From contig QMTG01000052.1 in the NCBI GenBank assembly GCA_003649915.1, forward strand, positions 1-7,615: a stretch of DNA of 7,615 bases, read 5' to 3'. Of this stretch, positions 1 through 6,451 are shown one piece after another. Both the position numbers and the translations under genes were made by a program. The notes beneath the pieces were generated by a model. That model had not been told where the DNA came from. It saw only the letters and a program-made list of their open reading frames with translations, and did no database searches. The stretch's first letter is position 1. Every line of letters begins with the position of its first letter. Source of the DNA: Thermoplasmata archaeon (GTDB taxonomy: Archaea; Thermoplasmatota; Thermoplasmata; B31-G17).

Positions 1-890
1 GCTATACCCTCCTCACCAACATCCTTTTCCTCATCAGCATATACTGAGGATGCCAAGGCGGAAAGCATCTTTGCCCCTTGGTCTTTCACGTCACTCGGCG
101 GTCCGAAGCATCCCCTACACGGCACATTCGCCTTAATACAGCGAGCATCGCACCCCGACCTCGTGGCAGGGCCCATGCACAACACACCTTGGACTAAGAA
201 ACACTTCCCGTTGTCCTCCTTAAGTTCAAATCTTCTTATCAGGCGCTTTATTGTTACATTTTCGGGCTTTTCCCGTGGGCACTCTGTGCATACGCTCTTA
301 TCCCCGGCAATAACTGTGCCCTCTGGTAGAAAATTGCCAGTTCTTGCTAGATTCTTCAAAGCACTGACCAGATGCAATATCTGCTCTTCCACAGGCGGAC
401 ATCCCGGAACAAATACATGAACACGGCATAACTCACGCAATGGAAGGGCAAAGTCGTAATACTTAGGCATCTCCACCTCATATTGCGGGGGGGTGATTGA
501 TGGAATCACACCTTTTTTGTTTTCTGTGGACTGTGTCTCAACATAGGCTGTTCTGAGAATCTTACCAGCATCTGCTATAGCGTTTCTTAGCCCAAATATC
601 CCGCCAATATACGCACATGTGCCGAACGCTACGATGTACTTAGCCCTACTTTCAATAATCCTTAGCACCCTCTCCTGCTCGCTATTACCAACCATTCCGT
701 GCACAATTGCCACATCAATGCTATCCATGCCCTCCAAATCTTCAATCTTGCCATCTGCTGCAGTTGGCCAGTAAACTATGCTGGCAATCTTTGGCAGGTC
801 TAATATTGCCTCCCCTATGTCTACGAGGGCTACATCGCAGCCAGAGCATGAGCCAAGAGGTGCAATTGCAATCTTGAGCAAATCATTCAC
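1..890 (-). CDS. mvhG: F420-non-reducing [NiFe] hydrogenase, small (electron-transfer) subunit MvhG, 3' end cut by window edge
   Basis: Small subunit of a cytoplasmic group 3 type [NiFe] hydrogenase. It carries electrons between the Ni-Fe site of the large subunit (MvhA, not in the window) and MvhD/HdrA. I translated 296 residues by hand. The proximal-cluster ligands are in the expected places: LGSCSGC (C15, C18), FGTC (C92) and PGCPP (C164). A Cys-rich second half follows, with CTEC at 201-204 and C230, C238, C247, C251, C258 and C261, as expected for two more Fe-S clusters. I place the start at a GTG (890-888): the first in-frame ATG lies past the CxxC and would remove two cluster ligands. 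This GTG overlaps the mvhD stop by 8 bp (GTGAATGA), which suggests translational coupling. No strong Shine-Dalgarno site is visible. The family is usually about 300 residues, so only a short C-terminus should be missing. The related FrhG subunit is the main alternative, but the neighbouring mvhD and hdrA favour MvhG. Confidence 0.9.
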   Translation of the reverse strand, partial: MNDLLKIAIAPLGSCSGCDVALVDIGEAILDLPKIASIVYWPTAADGKIEDLEGMDSIDVAIVHGMVGNSEQERVLRIIESRAKYIVAFGTCAYIGGIFGLRNAIADAGKILRTAYVETQSTENKKGVIPSITPPQYEVEMPKYYDFALPLRELCRVHVFVPGCPPVEEQILHLVSALKNLARTGNFLPEGTVIAGDKSVCTECPREKPENVTIKRLIRRFELKEDNGKCFLVQGVLCMGPATRSGCDARCIKANVPCRGCFGPPSDVKDQGAKMLSALASSVYADEEKDVGEEGI

Positions 891-1305
891 CCCATAGCCT
901 GAGAGGGCCGAGATTTCTTATCTCTTCCGTAAATTCCCTCGCTACCTCTGCAAACTTTCTGCCCTCGCTCGCCGATATCCATTCAAGGCGTAGCCTCTTT
1001 GGATTTATTCCCAACTGTTCCAGCAATTTTTTCAGGAGGATATACCTCTTGTACGCCTTAAAGTTGCCTACAACGTAGTGGCAGTCATTTGGTGTGTGAC
1101 AGCCCCCGATCAACACACCGTCCGCACCTTTCTTAAAAGCCTCAAGGATAAAACGAGGATCAACCCTTCCAGAGCATGGTACGCGAATTGGCACAATATT
1201 CGGCGGATACTTCAGCCTGCTTACCCCTGCTAGGTCAGCGCCGGCATAGGCACACCAGTTGCAAAGGAAAGCCACAATCTTTGGCTCCCATTCATCTCCT
1301 ACCAT
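883..1305 (-). CDS. mvhD: MvhD, [2Fe-2S] adaptor subunit linking hydrogenase to HdrA
   Basis: A 140-residue protein of the MvhD/FlpD family, close to the usual family length. In the methanogen Mvh-Hdr complex this subunit carries a [2Fe-2S] cluster and passes electrons from the hydrogenase small subunit to HdrA. The conserved cysteines are visible: CNWCAY (C15, C18), VPCSGR (C44) and GGCHTPNDCHY (C69, C75). The ATG at 1305 is preceded by AGGAGGCG at 1320-1313, 7-9 bases upstream, and lies 4 bases after the hdrA stop. The last bases overlap the mvhG GTG start by 8 bp. The position between hdrA and mvhG matches its role as the physical bridge between them. No residues expected of the family appear to be missing. 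Confidence 0.94.
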   Translation of the reverse strand: MVGDEWEPKIVAFLCNWCAYAGADLAGVSRLKYPPNIVPIRVPCSGRVDPRFILEAFKKGADGVLIGGCHTPNDCHYVVGNFKAYKRYILLKKLLEQLGINPKRLRLEWISASEGRKFAEVAREFTEEIRNLGPLRLWGE

Positions 1306-1309
1306 ATCC

Positions 1310-3262
1310 TTACGCCTCCTGAAGCACGCTCTTTACCATTTCAATCACCTGATCGTCCCTGATGTTCGTCGCGGTTATTGCCCCTGATGGGCATGCTACA
1401 GCACAACTACCGCATCCCTCGCACAATGCTGAATTAACCTCAGCCCTCTTCAATTCCTCGTTAAACCTTATGGCGTTAAACGGGCATATGGAAACGCATG
1501 TCTTGCATCCTGTGCATTTATCTCCATCTACGACAGCCACTGTTGGCTCATGATAAAGTTTAGGCTGGCTGAGTATATCTATAGCCTTTGCCGCAGCGGC
1601 ACTGGCTTGGGCAACAGTCTCAGGTATATCCTTTGGACCCTGAGCCACGCCACAGTAATAAACCCCTGTGTTCAAACTCTCCACAGGTCTGAGTTTCGGA
1701 TGCGCTTCCTTCAAAAAACCGTTCTCGTCCGTGGCGCACTTGAGTTTTTCAGCCACGTCTCTTGTGCCCTCGCTCGGCACGATTGCTGTGGCAAGGACTA
1801 CCATATCTGCGTGCACTTCAACCTTCTTGCCGGCAAGTGTGTCCACACCCCAAACAACGAGTTTATCTCCTTCGCGGAAAACCTTTGACACACGCCCCCT
1901 TATGTATGTTATTCTCTCCTCTTCCATCGCTCTATGAACAAATTCCTCATAGTCCTTGCCCCCAGCGCGTATGTCAATATAGAATATGTACGCCTTACCA
2001 TCAGGTACCCTGTGCTTGTAAAGCATTGCATGCTTGGCGGTGTACATGCAGCAAATCTTGGAGCAGTAGGGTTTATGATTATCCGGGTCGCGGGAGCCAA
2101 CACATTGGATAAAGACCACTGTTTTCGGCACCTTCCAGTCTGAAGGTCTTCTTAGTTCTCCCCCTGTGGGACCTGTAGCAGATAGCAGCCTTTCAAATTC
2201 CAGCCCTGTTACCACGTCCTCGTACTGCCCATAGCCGTACTCTGGAAAGTTCTCCTTTCCGTACAACTCGTACCCTGTCGCAACAATTATTGCACCCACA
2301 TCAACCTCAATCCTTCCACCCTTGTCATCATAATTTATGGCATTTGCCTCACACTTTTCCGCACACTTCCCGCATATAAGCGGCTCTAAACCAAGGCAAC
2401 TGTTTATGTCTATGACATAGGATGATGGAACGGCCTGTGGGAATGGTATGTATATCGCTCTCCTTAGCGATAAACCCATGTCAAACTCGTTTGGAACAAA
2501 AACCGGGCATACCTTTTCGCAATCCCCGCATGCAGTGCAGAGGTTTTCATCAACAAACCTGGGCTTTCTTTTTATAACAACGTGAAAATTCCCAACATAG
2601 CCTGTGACTTCCTCAACCTCGCTAAGAGTTAATATCTTAATTCTCGGATGCCTAGATACCGCCACCATTTTTGGCGTTAGAATACACTGGGAGCAATCAA
2701 GTGTGGGGAAGGTCTCGGACAACTGCGCCATGTGCCCCCCGATGCTTGGTCCTTTTTCCACGAGTATTACCTCATAGCCTGCCTCAGCAACATCCAATGC
2801 CGCCTGTATTCCGGCAATTCCCCCACCGATCACCAAACATCTACGGGTCACATCCACGCTTATTGGCTCCAGTGGCACGTCCCTTATTACCTTCTCAACC
2901 ACACTACGCACTATCTTTATTGCCTTCTTTGTTGCCTTTTCGCGATCTTCGTGCACCCAACTCACATGCTCTCTAATGTTTGCTATTTCAACCCTGTAAG
3001 GATTGAGTGCAGCCTCTTTCGCTGCATCGCGAAACGTTTTTTCATGCATGTGGGGGCTGCAGGCTGCAACAACAACTGCATCCAACTGGTGCTCTTTTAT
3101 CTCCCTTTTTATTAGTTCCTGACCTGGGTCTGAGCACATGTATTTGTATGTGGTTACATAGACAACGTCAGGGTGTTTTTCAATCTCCTTAGCCACCCTC
3201 TCAACATCAACAACCGAGGCTATATTTATACCACAATGGCAAATAAATACACCCACCCTCAT
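1310..3262 (-). CDS. hdrA: HdrA, FAD and iron-sulfur subunit of heterodisulfide reductase (electron bifurcation)
   Basis: A 650-residue full-length HdrA. In the Hdr-Mvh complex its FAD splits or joins electron pairs between a low-potential ferredoxin and a high-potential acceptor. Domains in order: an N-terminal cluster domain (about 1-130) with CHCG (C8, C10), C43 and C68; a thioredoxin-reductase-like FAD fold with GGGIAG at 146-151 and E169 ending the second strand; CSQC at 190-193 in the conserved TFPTLDCSQCILTPKM segment; an inserted ferredoxin domain with C242/C245/C248/C252 and C289/C297/C300/C304; the HdrA signature CVGSRD (C387) with YCSKICC (C400, C404, C405); and a C-terminal two-cluster ferredoxin domain with C583/C586/C589/C593 and C614/C617/C620/C624. 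The ATG overlaps the korC stop by 4 bp (ATGA) behind a strong AAGGAGGGC site. No hdrB or hdrC adjoins it, so its heterodisulfide-side partner is elsewhere or absent. It contains no in-frame TGA, so it is not a selenoprotein form. Confidence 0.96.
   Translation of the reverse strand: MRVGVFICHCGINIASVVDVERVAKEIEKHPDVVYVTTYKYMCSDPGQELIKREIKEHQLDAVVVAACSPHMHEKTFRDAAKEAALNPYRVEIANIREHVSWVHEDREKATKKAIKIVRSVVEKVIRDVPLEPISVDVTRRCLVIGGGIAGIQAALDVAEAGYEVILVEKGPSIGGHMAQLSETFPTLDCSQCILTPKMVAVSRHPRIKILTLSEVEEVTGYVGNFHVVIKRKPRFVDENLCTACGDCEKVCPVFVPNEFDMGLSLRRAIYIPFPQAVPSSYVIDINSCLGLEPLICGKCAEKCEANAINYDDKGGRIEVDVGAIIVATGYELYGKENFPEYGYGQYEDVVTGLEFERLLSATGPTGGELRRPSDWKVPKTVVFIQCVGSRDPDNHKPYCSKICCMYTAKHAMLYKHRVPDGKAYIFYIDIRAGGKDYEEFVHRAMEEERITYIRGRVSKVFREGDKLVVWGVDTLAGKKVEVHADMVVLATAIVPSEGTRDVAEKLKCATDENGFLKEAHPKLRPVESLNTGVYYCGVAQGPKDIPETVAQASAAAAKAIDILSQPKLYHEPTVAVVDGDKCTGCKTCVSICPFNAIRFNEELKRAEVNSALCEGCGSCAVACPSGAITATNIRDDQVIEMVKSVLQEA
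1313..1320 (-). promoter_or_regulatory. Ribosome binding site of mvhD across the hdrA stop
   Basis: AGGAGGCG on the minus strand, formed by the final Gln-Glu-Ala codons of hdrA, with 7-9 bases to the mvhD ATG. It supports the chosen start. Confidence 0.8.
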
Positions 3263-3810
3263 GCACTGCCCTCCTTATAATTATAGCCTGCCTCAAGCGC
3301 TTTCATATTGAGTTCTATGAACCTTTTTGGCACTGACTCCTTAACAGCCTTTTTCATGGACTCATACTTGACAATCTTTGTTATTCTTGTCAGATACCCC
3401 AAGGTTACTATGTTTGCTGCAATTTTGTTCCCAAGTTCTTCGGCAATCTTTGTTGCAGGTATTGAATAAACCTTGGCGCCCTTTGGAATATCAGCCTCGT
3501 CAATGCTCACAAGGTTCTTCTCGTATATCAGCACACCGCCGTTTTTAAGCATGCCAATATACTTTTTGTACGCCTCCTGAGAAAGAACCACAAGAATATC
3601 AGCCCTTGTCACATAGGGGTAATCAACCCCTTCATCATCCACCACAACACACGCCGATGACGCCCCACCCCTTGCCTCAGGACCATAGGCTTGCGTAAAA
3701 GTGGTCATCCTATCTTCATAAAGCGATAGAGCCTTCGCTGTTATAAGCCCTGCCCTTACTATGCCCTGCCCGCCAAACCCGCCAAACAGTATTTCCATCC
3801 TAGTCATCAT
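3259..3810 (-). CDS. korC: 2-oxoacid (probably 2-oxoglutarate):ferredoxin oxidoreductase, gamma subunit
   Basis: A 183-residue gamma subunit of the 2-oxoacid:ferredoxin oxidoreductase (OFOR) superfamily, at the usual length. Motifs seen are GGFGGQG at 10-16 and TQAYGPEARGG at 39-49, both characteristic of the gamma domain that packs against the TPP-binding subunits and contributes to CoA handling. The start is ambiguous: ATG codons occur at residues 1, 2 and 5 (MMTRMEIL). The first is coupled to korB through an ATGA overlap and follows a long purine tract (3827-3811), so I keep it, though M5 would also leave the domain intact. The 3' end overlaps hdrA by 4 bp. It acts in the cytoplasm with KorA, KorB and KorD to interconvert a 2-oxoacid plus CoA with acyl-CoA, CO2 and reduced ferredoxin. 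Confidence 0.93.
   Translation of the reverse strand: MMTRMEILFGGFGGQGIVRAGLITAKALSLYEDRMTTFTQAYGPEARGGASSACVVVDDEGVDYPYVTRADILVVLSQEAYKKYIGMLKNGGVLIYEKNLVSIDEADIPKGAKVYSIPATKIAEELGNKIAANIVTLGYLTRITKIVKYESMKKAVKESVPKRFIELNMKALEAGYNYKEGSA
3268..3276 (-). promoter_or_regulatory. Strong ribosome binding site of hdrA inside korC
   Basis: AAGGAGGGC on the minus strand, with GGAGG 7 bases before the hdrA ATG. It is encoded by the last codons of korC (Lys-Glu-Gly) and fixes the hdrA start at the ATGA overlap. Confidence 0.8.
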
Positions 3811-4769
3811 ACCCCCTCTCCCTTTCCACCCTCCTCTGTAGGCTCTGGTGTGTGCAAGAGTACCTCCATGTGTTCCTTAACGTGTCTCCTAACGCCCAAA
3901 ATCATTTCCTTGCGCTTTTTAGAAGGTGCTTTTAGGAACTCCTCACTTGTCATTAGCCAAAGCCTATCCTCAAATGTCATTTCCTCCTCAAGGTCCACAA
4001 ACTTTCCGACGTAGAACTTCTTATTTGGCTCTATGGTCGCCTCAAGCGGGTTGACAAAATTCTTCACTATCGCCTGCTCTTTGAAGTACTTGAGCGATTC
4101 AACAGGATCGCGCATCTCATTTCTCCTGCCAAAGGCCGTGGGGCATGGGGCTAACACTTCTATGAAGCAAAACCCCCTCTTTTCCAGCGCTTCCTCAATG
4201 CTTTTCGTGAGACGCCTTACGTGTATTGAAGTCCACCTTGCAACGTAAACCGCACCGCTGACAGCCATGAGGCCCACGAGATTGAAGGGTGGCTCAATAT
4301 TTCCGTAGGGACTCGTTGTCGTATATGCTGTCTCGGGGGTTGTCGGTGCTAGTTGCCCTCCAGTCATACCGTAATTGTAGTTGTTTATACAAATGACATT
4401 GATATCAGCATTTCTTCGTGCTGCATGGATTATATGATTACCGCCTATGGCGAAAAGGTCTCCATCACCACTGAAAACAGTAACGTTTAGTTCAGGCTTC
4501 ATGGCTTTAAGCCCTATGGCGAAGGGTATCGCTCTTCCGTGGGTTGTGTGAAAGGAATCCATGTCCACGTACCCCGCAGCCCTTCCCGTGCATCCTATCC
4601 CTGATACCATAACAAGTTTGTCCTTGTCCAAGCCTAGGTTGTCCACAGCATGGAGGTAGCATGAAAGCACCGTGCCTATTCCACAGCCCGGACACCAAAC
4701 GTGTGGTAAGCGGTCGGTGCGCAGGTATTTGTCCATAGGGTGCTCAAGATCATGTGAATTTGCAATCAT
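3807..4769 (-). CDS. korB: 2-oxoglutarate:ferredoxin oxidoreductase, beta (TPP-binding) subunit
   Basis: A 320-residue KorB-type beta subunit that binds thiamine pyrophosphate and one [4Fe-4S] cluster. The cluster ligands of the family are present: CPGCG (C26, C29), GIGCTGR (C60) and APCPT (C209). The TPP/Mg motif begins at GDGD (101-104) and continues to NNYNYGMTGGQ (129-139). The ATG overlaps the korA stop by 4 bp and has GAGGAGG about 10 bases upstream. A second Met at residue 12 could also serve as start without damaging the domain. The protein seems somewhat longer than many KorB subunits. The extra length is C-terminal, with a charged helix-like stretch and a tail rich in Gly, Glu and Pro (about 306-320) whose codons also form the korC ribosome binding site. 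Substrate assignment to 2-oxoglutarate rests on similarity to the Kor pattern. A branched-chain or other 2-oxoacid cannot be excluded. Confidence 0.93.
   Translation of the reverse strand: MIANSHDLEHPMDKYLRTDRLPHVWCPGCGIGTVLSCYLHAVDNLGLDKDKLVMVSGIGCTGRAAGYVDMDSFHTTHGRAIPFAIGLKAMKPELNVTVFSGDGDLFAIGGNHIIHAARRNADINVICINNYNYGMTGGQLAPTTPETAYTTTSPYGNIEPPFNLVGLMAVSGAVYVARWTSIHVRRLTKSIEEALEKRGFCFIEVLAPCPTAFGRRNEMRDPVESLKYFKEQAIVKNFVNPLEATIEPNKKFYVGKFVDLEEEMTFEDRLWLMTSEEFLKAPSKKRKEMILGVRRHVKEHMEVLLHTPEPTEEGGKGEGV
3811..3827 (-). promoter_or_regulatory. Purine-rich ribosome binding region of korC inside korB
   Basis: GGAAAGGGAGAGGGGGT on the minus strand immediately precedes ATGATG. It is encoded by the Gly/Glu-rich end of korB. 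Several registers could pair with 16S rRNA, so it does not decide between the korC starts at residues 1, 2 and 5. Confidence 0.6.
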
Positions 4770-5920
4770 TTACCAGCAGCCTCCTCAATCTTTTCCAGTA
4801 TTTCCTCAGGATAGTGCACTCTCCCCCCCATAAGACCTGAGAAGTACACGGGCTTTGCCCCAGCACATCTCTCAACCTCCCGCAAAATCTGTCCGTTGTT
4901 TATTTCGGCAACAACAAACGCCTTTGCCTTCTTGGCCAGATTTCTTATATACTTCTCGGGAAAGGGCCATACCGTTTTAAGGCGTACAAGGCTCGCTTTA
5001 ATGCCCTCGTCCCTCGCCAACTTAACCGCCCTCCTTGAACATCTCGAAGATATGCCGTAGGATATCACGTATATGTCTGCATCATCCTTGTACTCATCAA
5101 ACTCCAAATCTATTATTTCGTCCTCGTACACCTTTATTTTGTTTATAAGCCTTCTTATAAGCCTCTCCTGAGCCTCTGCACTCATGTCTGGATACCCGCG
5201 CTCGTCGTGTGTAAGGCCCGTTATATGCACATGAAATCCCTCACCTGCAATTGCCATGGGCGGTATTAGGTCATCGTCCGCTAGGTATGGCAGGTAATGC
5301 CCCTTCATTTTCTTATCAGCGAGTTTTCTGTTTACAATCTTAATCTTCCTTTTATCAGGTATTACAACCTTCTCAAACATGTGACCCACAGACTCGTCCA
5401 TGAGCACTACTACTGGTGTTCTGAACCTCTCTGCAAGATTAAACGCTCTTATTGTCAAATCAAAGCACTCTTGAGGCGAATTAGGCGATACCGCAATTGC
5501 TTCATAGGGGCCATGGCTCCCCCATCTCGCCTGCATCACATCGCCTTGGCCAACGAGTGTTGGTATTCCAGTAGATGGTCCACCCCTCTGCACATTGACA
5601 ATAACACACGGCGTTTCCGTCATTATTGCAAGGCCATAGTTTTCCATCATGAGACTAAAGCCGGGGCCGGAGGTTGCTGTCATAACCTTGGCTCCTGCCC
5701 ATGAGGCACCAATCATCGCCACTATGGAGGCAATTTCATCCTCCATCTGGACAAATATTCCGCCTGCCTGCGGTAGTCTCATAGCCATGTGCTCGGCAAG
5801 TTCGGATGAGGGGGTTATCGGATAGCCTGCATAAAATTTGCAACCCGCGGCTATCGCACCCTCTGCTGCTGCAACATCGCCGTTCATAAAGTGCGTTCCC
5901 GTGAGCACATCCCTGACCAC
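4766..5920 (-). CDS. korA: 2-oxoglutarate:ferredoxin oxidoreductase, alpha subunit
   Basis: A 384-residue KorA. The N-terminal pyrimidine-binding (TPP partner) domain has AGYPITPSSELAEHM (31-45), with the conserved YPITPS loop, EDEIASI (60-66), TSGPGFSLM (83-91) and QRGGPSTG (111-118). The C-terminal transketolase-like domain runs from about 281 (ADIYVISYG) through LKTVWPFP (314-321) to EINNGQ (339-344). It lacks the fused gamma domain of larger OFORs, which is consistent with the separate korC. I place the start at a GTG (5920-5918) that directly follows the korD TAA. Upstream GGGGGTGG (5932-5925) could serve as ribosome site, though spacing to the GTG is short. An in-frame ATG at residue 12 is an alternative that keeps the conserved domain. 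Together with KorB it forms the catalytic site that oxidatively decarboxylates 2-oxoglutarate, or runs in reverse for CO2 fixation. Confidence 0.94.
   Translation of the reverse strand: MVRDVLTGTHFMNGDVAAAEGAIAAGCKFYAGYPITPSSELAEHMAMRLPQAGGIFVQMEDEIASIVAMIGASWAGAKVMTATSGPGFSLMMENYGLAIMTETPCVIVNVQRGGPSTGIPTLVGQGDVMQARWGSHGPYEAIAVSPNSPQECFDLTIRAFNLAERFRTPVVVLMDESVGHMFEKVVIPDKRKIKIVNRKLADKKMKGHYLPYLADDDLIPPMAIAGEGFHVHITGLTHDERGYPDMSAEAQERLIRRLINKIKVYEDEIIDLEFDEYKDDADIYVISYGISSRCSRRAVKLARDEGIKASLVRLKTVWPFPEKYIRNLAKKAKAFVVAEINNGQILREVERCAGAKPVYFSGLMGGRVHYPEEILEKIEEAAGK
4779..4786 (-). promoter_or_regulatory. Ribosome binding site of korB inside korA
   Basis: GAGGAGGC on the minus strand, encoded by the Glu-Glu-Ala codons at the end of korA, about 10 bases before the first korB ATG. 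It supports that ATG rather than Met12. Confidence 0.7.
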
Positions 5921-6250
5921 TTAACCACCCCCGTTTGTGCACTCAGCCCCTTCCTCCATACCGCCTACTTCCTCAGCGCTTACCTCCTCCACAAATATTG
6001 CAAAGTCTGGGCATATCATCTCACAAAACTTGCAGGCAATGCACACCTTGAGCGGTGGCTCCTCAATGAGCTCTGGGGGGTGATAGCCCTTTGCATTAAA
6101 CCTTTCCGACTGGTGTAAAACCTTCTTCGGGCAGAACTCTATACAAAGACCACAGCCTTTACACCTGTCCTCAATCACATAAACTCTTCCACGGGGTAGG
6201 GCCAGGGAATGATCCCGGAGCAGTTTTATTATTTTTGCCTCCGAGGACAT
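5921..6250 (-). CDS. korD: Two-[4Fe-4S] ferredoxin-like delta subunit of the Kor complex
   Basis: A 109-residue ferredoxin-type protein with two classical cluster motifs: CKGCGLCIEFCP (C30, C33, C36, C40) and CIACKFCEMICP (C70, C73, C76, C80). The insert of about 30 residues between the motifs (FNAKGYHPP region) is typical of KorD/OorD delta subunits rather than free ferredoxins. It takes electrons from the KorB cluster and hands them to external ferredoxin. It is the first gene of the operon. The ATG at 6250 is preceded only by a weak AAGG-type site (GAAGGCG), but by a clear TATA element about 50-60 bases upstream. The C-terminal tail is acidic and then Gly-rich (CTNGGG), and its last codons supply the putative korA ribosome site. 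The stop directly abuts the korA GTG. Confidence 0.92.
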   Translation of the reverse strand: MSSEAKIIKLLRDHSLALPRGRVYVIEDRCKGCGLCIEFCPKKVLHQSERFNAKGYHPPELIEEPPLKVCIACKFCEMICPDFAIFVEEVSAEEVGGMEEGAECTNGGG

Positions 6251-6300
6251 TTTTACGCCTTCTTTTTAGTTCTTATACGTCGGTTGGGGGGAATAATGAA

Positions 6301-6313
6301 TCTATATATAAAG
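6301..6313 (-). promoter_or_regulatory. Archaeal TATA box (box A) for the kor-hdr-mvh operon
   Basis: On the minus strand this reads CTTTATATATAGA, a near-consensus archaeal TATA element. With the usual spacing of about 25 bases, transcription would begin near 6280, giving a leader of roughly 30 bases before the korD ATG at 6250. All downstream genes are too tightly packed for another obvious promoter, so this is probably the main promoter of the operon. The core is nearly palindromic, so direction is inferred from the gene layout and the CTTTA flank. Confidence 0.65.
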
Positions 6314-6354
6314 TTAATGTCGGACAATTGACGAAAAATATGTGGGAAGGGGTC

Positions 6355-6380
6355 ATTGTATACTGTGCAGTTATTGTATA
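6355..6380. repeat. Direct repeat ATTGTATA, two copies 18 bp apart, possible operator
   Basis: ATTGTATA occurs at 6355-6362 and 6373-6380 in the middle of the divergent promoter region. The second copy lies in TTATTGTATAATA, which has weak dyad symmetry (TTAT-TGT-ATAA). Placement between the two TATA elements would suit a regulator binding site, but short AT-rich repeats arise easily by chance. Confidence 0.3.
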
Positions 6381-6409
6381 ATATGCTAATAATTAAACTA
6401 TGCTGATTA

Positions 6410-6417
6410 TTTAAAAG
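6410..6417 (+). promoter_or_regulatory. Possible TATA box for the divergent surface-protein gene
   Basis: TTTAAAAG, within TTATTTAAAAG at 6407-6417, sits about 39 bases before the ATG at 6452, so transcription could start near 6438 with a very short leader. This spacing supports ATG 6452 over ATG 6587, though a 150-base leader is possible. The region is AT-rich, so a chance match is easy. Confidence 0.45.
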
Positions 6418-6451
6418 TATTTATCCTACTACTGCATATGGAAAGAATGTG

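Larger units (their letters stand above)
6251..6451. other. Divergent intergenic region, AT-rich
   Basis: This is the only non-coding gap in the window. It holds the two facing promoters, a G-rich tract (GGGGGG near 6286-6291, inside the korD leader) and a short direct repeat. I see no tRNA, rRNA, CRISPR array or rho-independent type terminator here. Confidence 0.8.

Noticed and set aside
163..420. Plus-strand 85-codon frame at the left end
   Set aside because: It is antisense to the Cys-rich half of mvhG, whose cluster motifs are clear in the minus-strand frame.
1550..3192. Several plus-strand open frames of 60-127 codons opposite hdrA
   Set aside because: They lie antisense to a gene with complete conserved motifs, lack plausible domains and have the odd Cys/His/Ser-rich composition expected of shadow frames.
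1310..3262. Possible selenocysteine form of HdrA
   Set aside because: Some methanogen HdrA proteins contain selenocysteine, but here the frame has no internal TGA and the conserved cysteines are encoded as ordinary Cys.
4033..5704. Open frames on either strand overlapping korB and korA
   Set aside because: KorA and KorB are unmistakable full-length family members in the chosen frame; the others are out-of-frame or antisense shadows with no ribosome site or recognisable motif.
6282..6300. G-rich tract considered as a terminator or quadruplex element
   Set aside because: There is only one run of G with no paired C-run or additional G-runs nearby; it most simply belongs to the korD leader.
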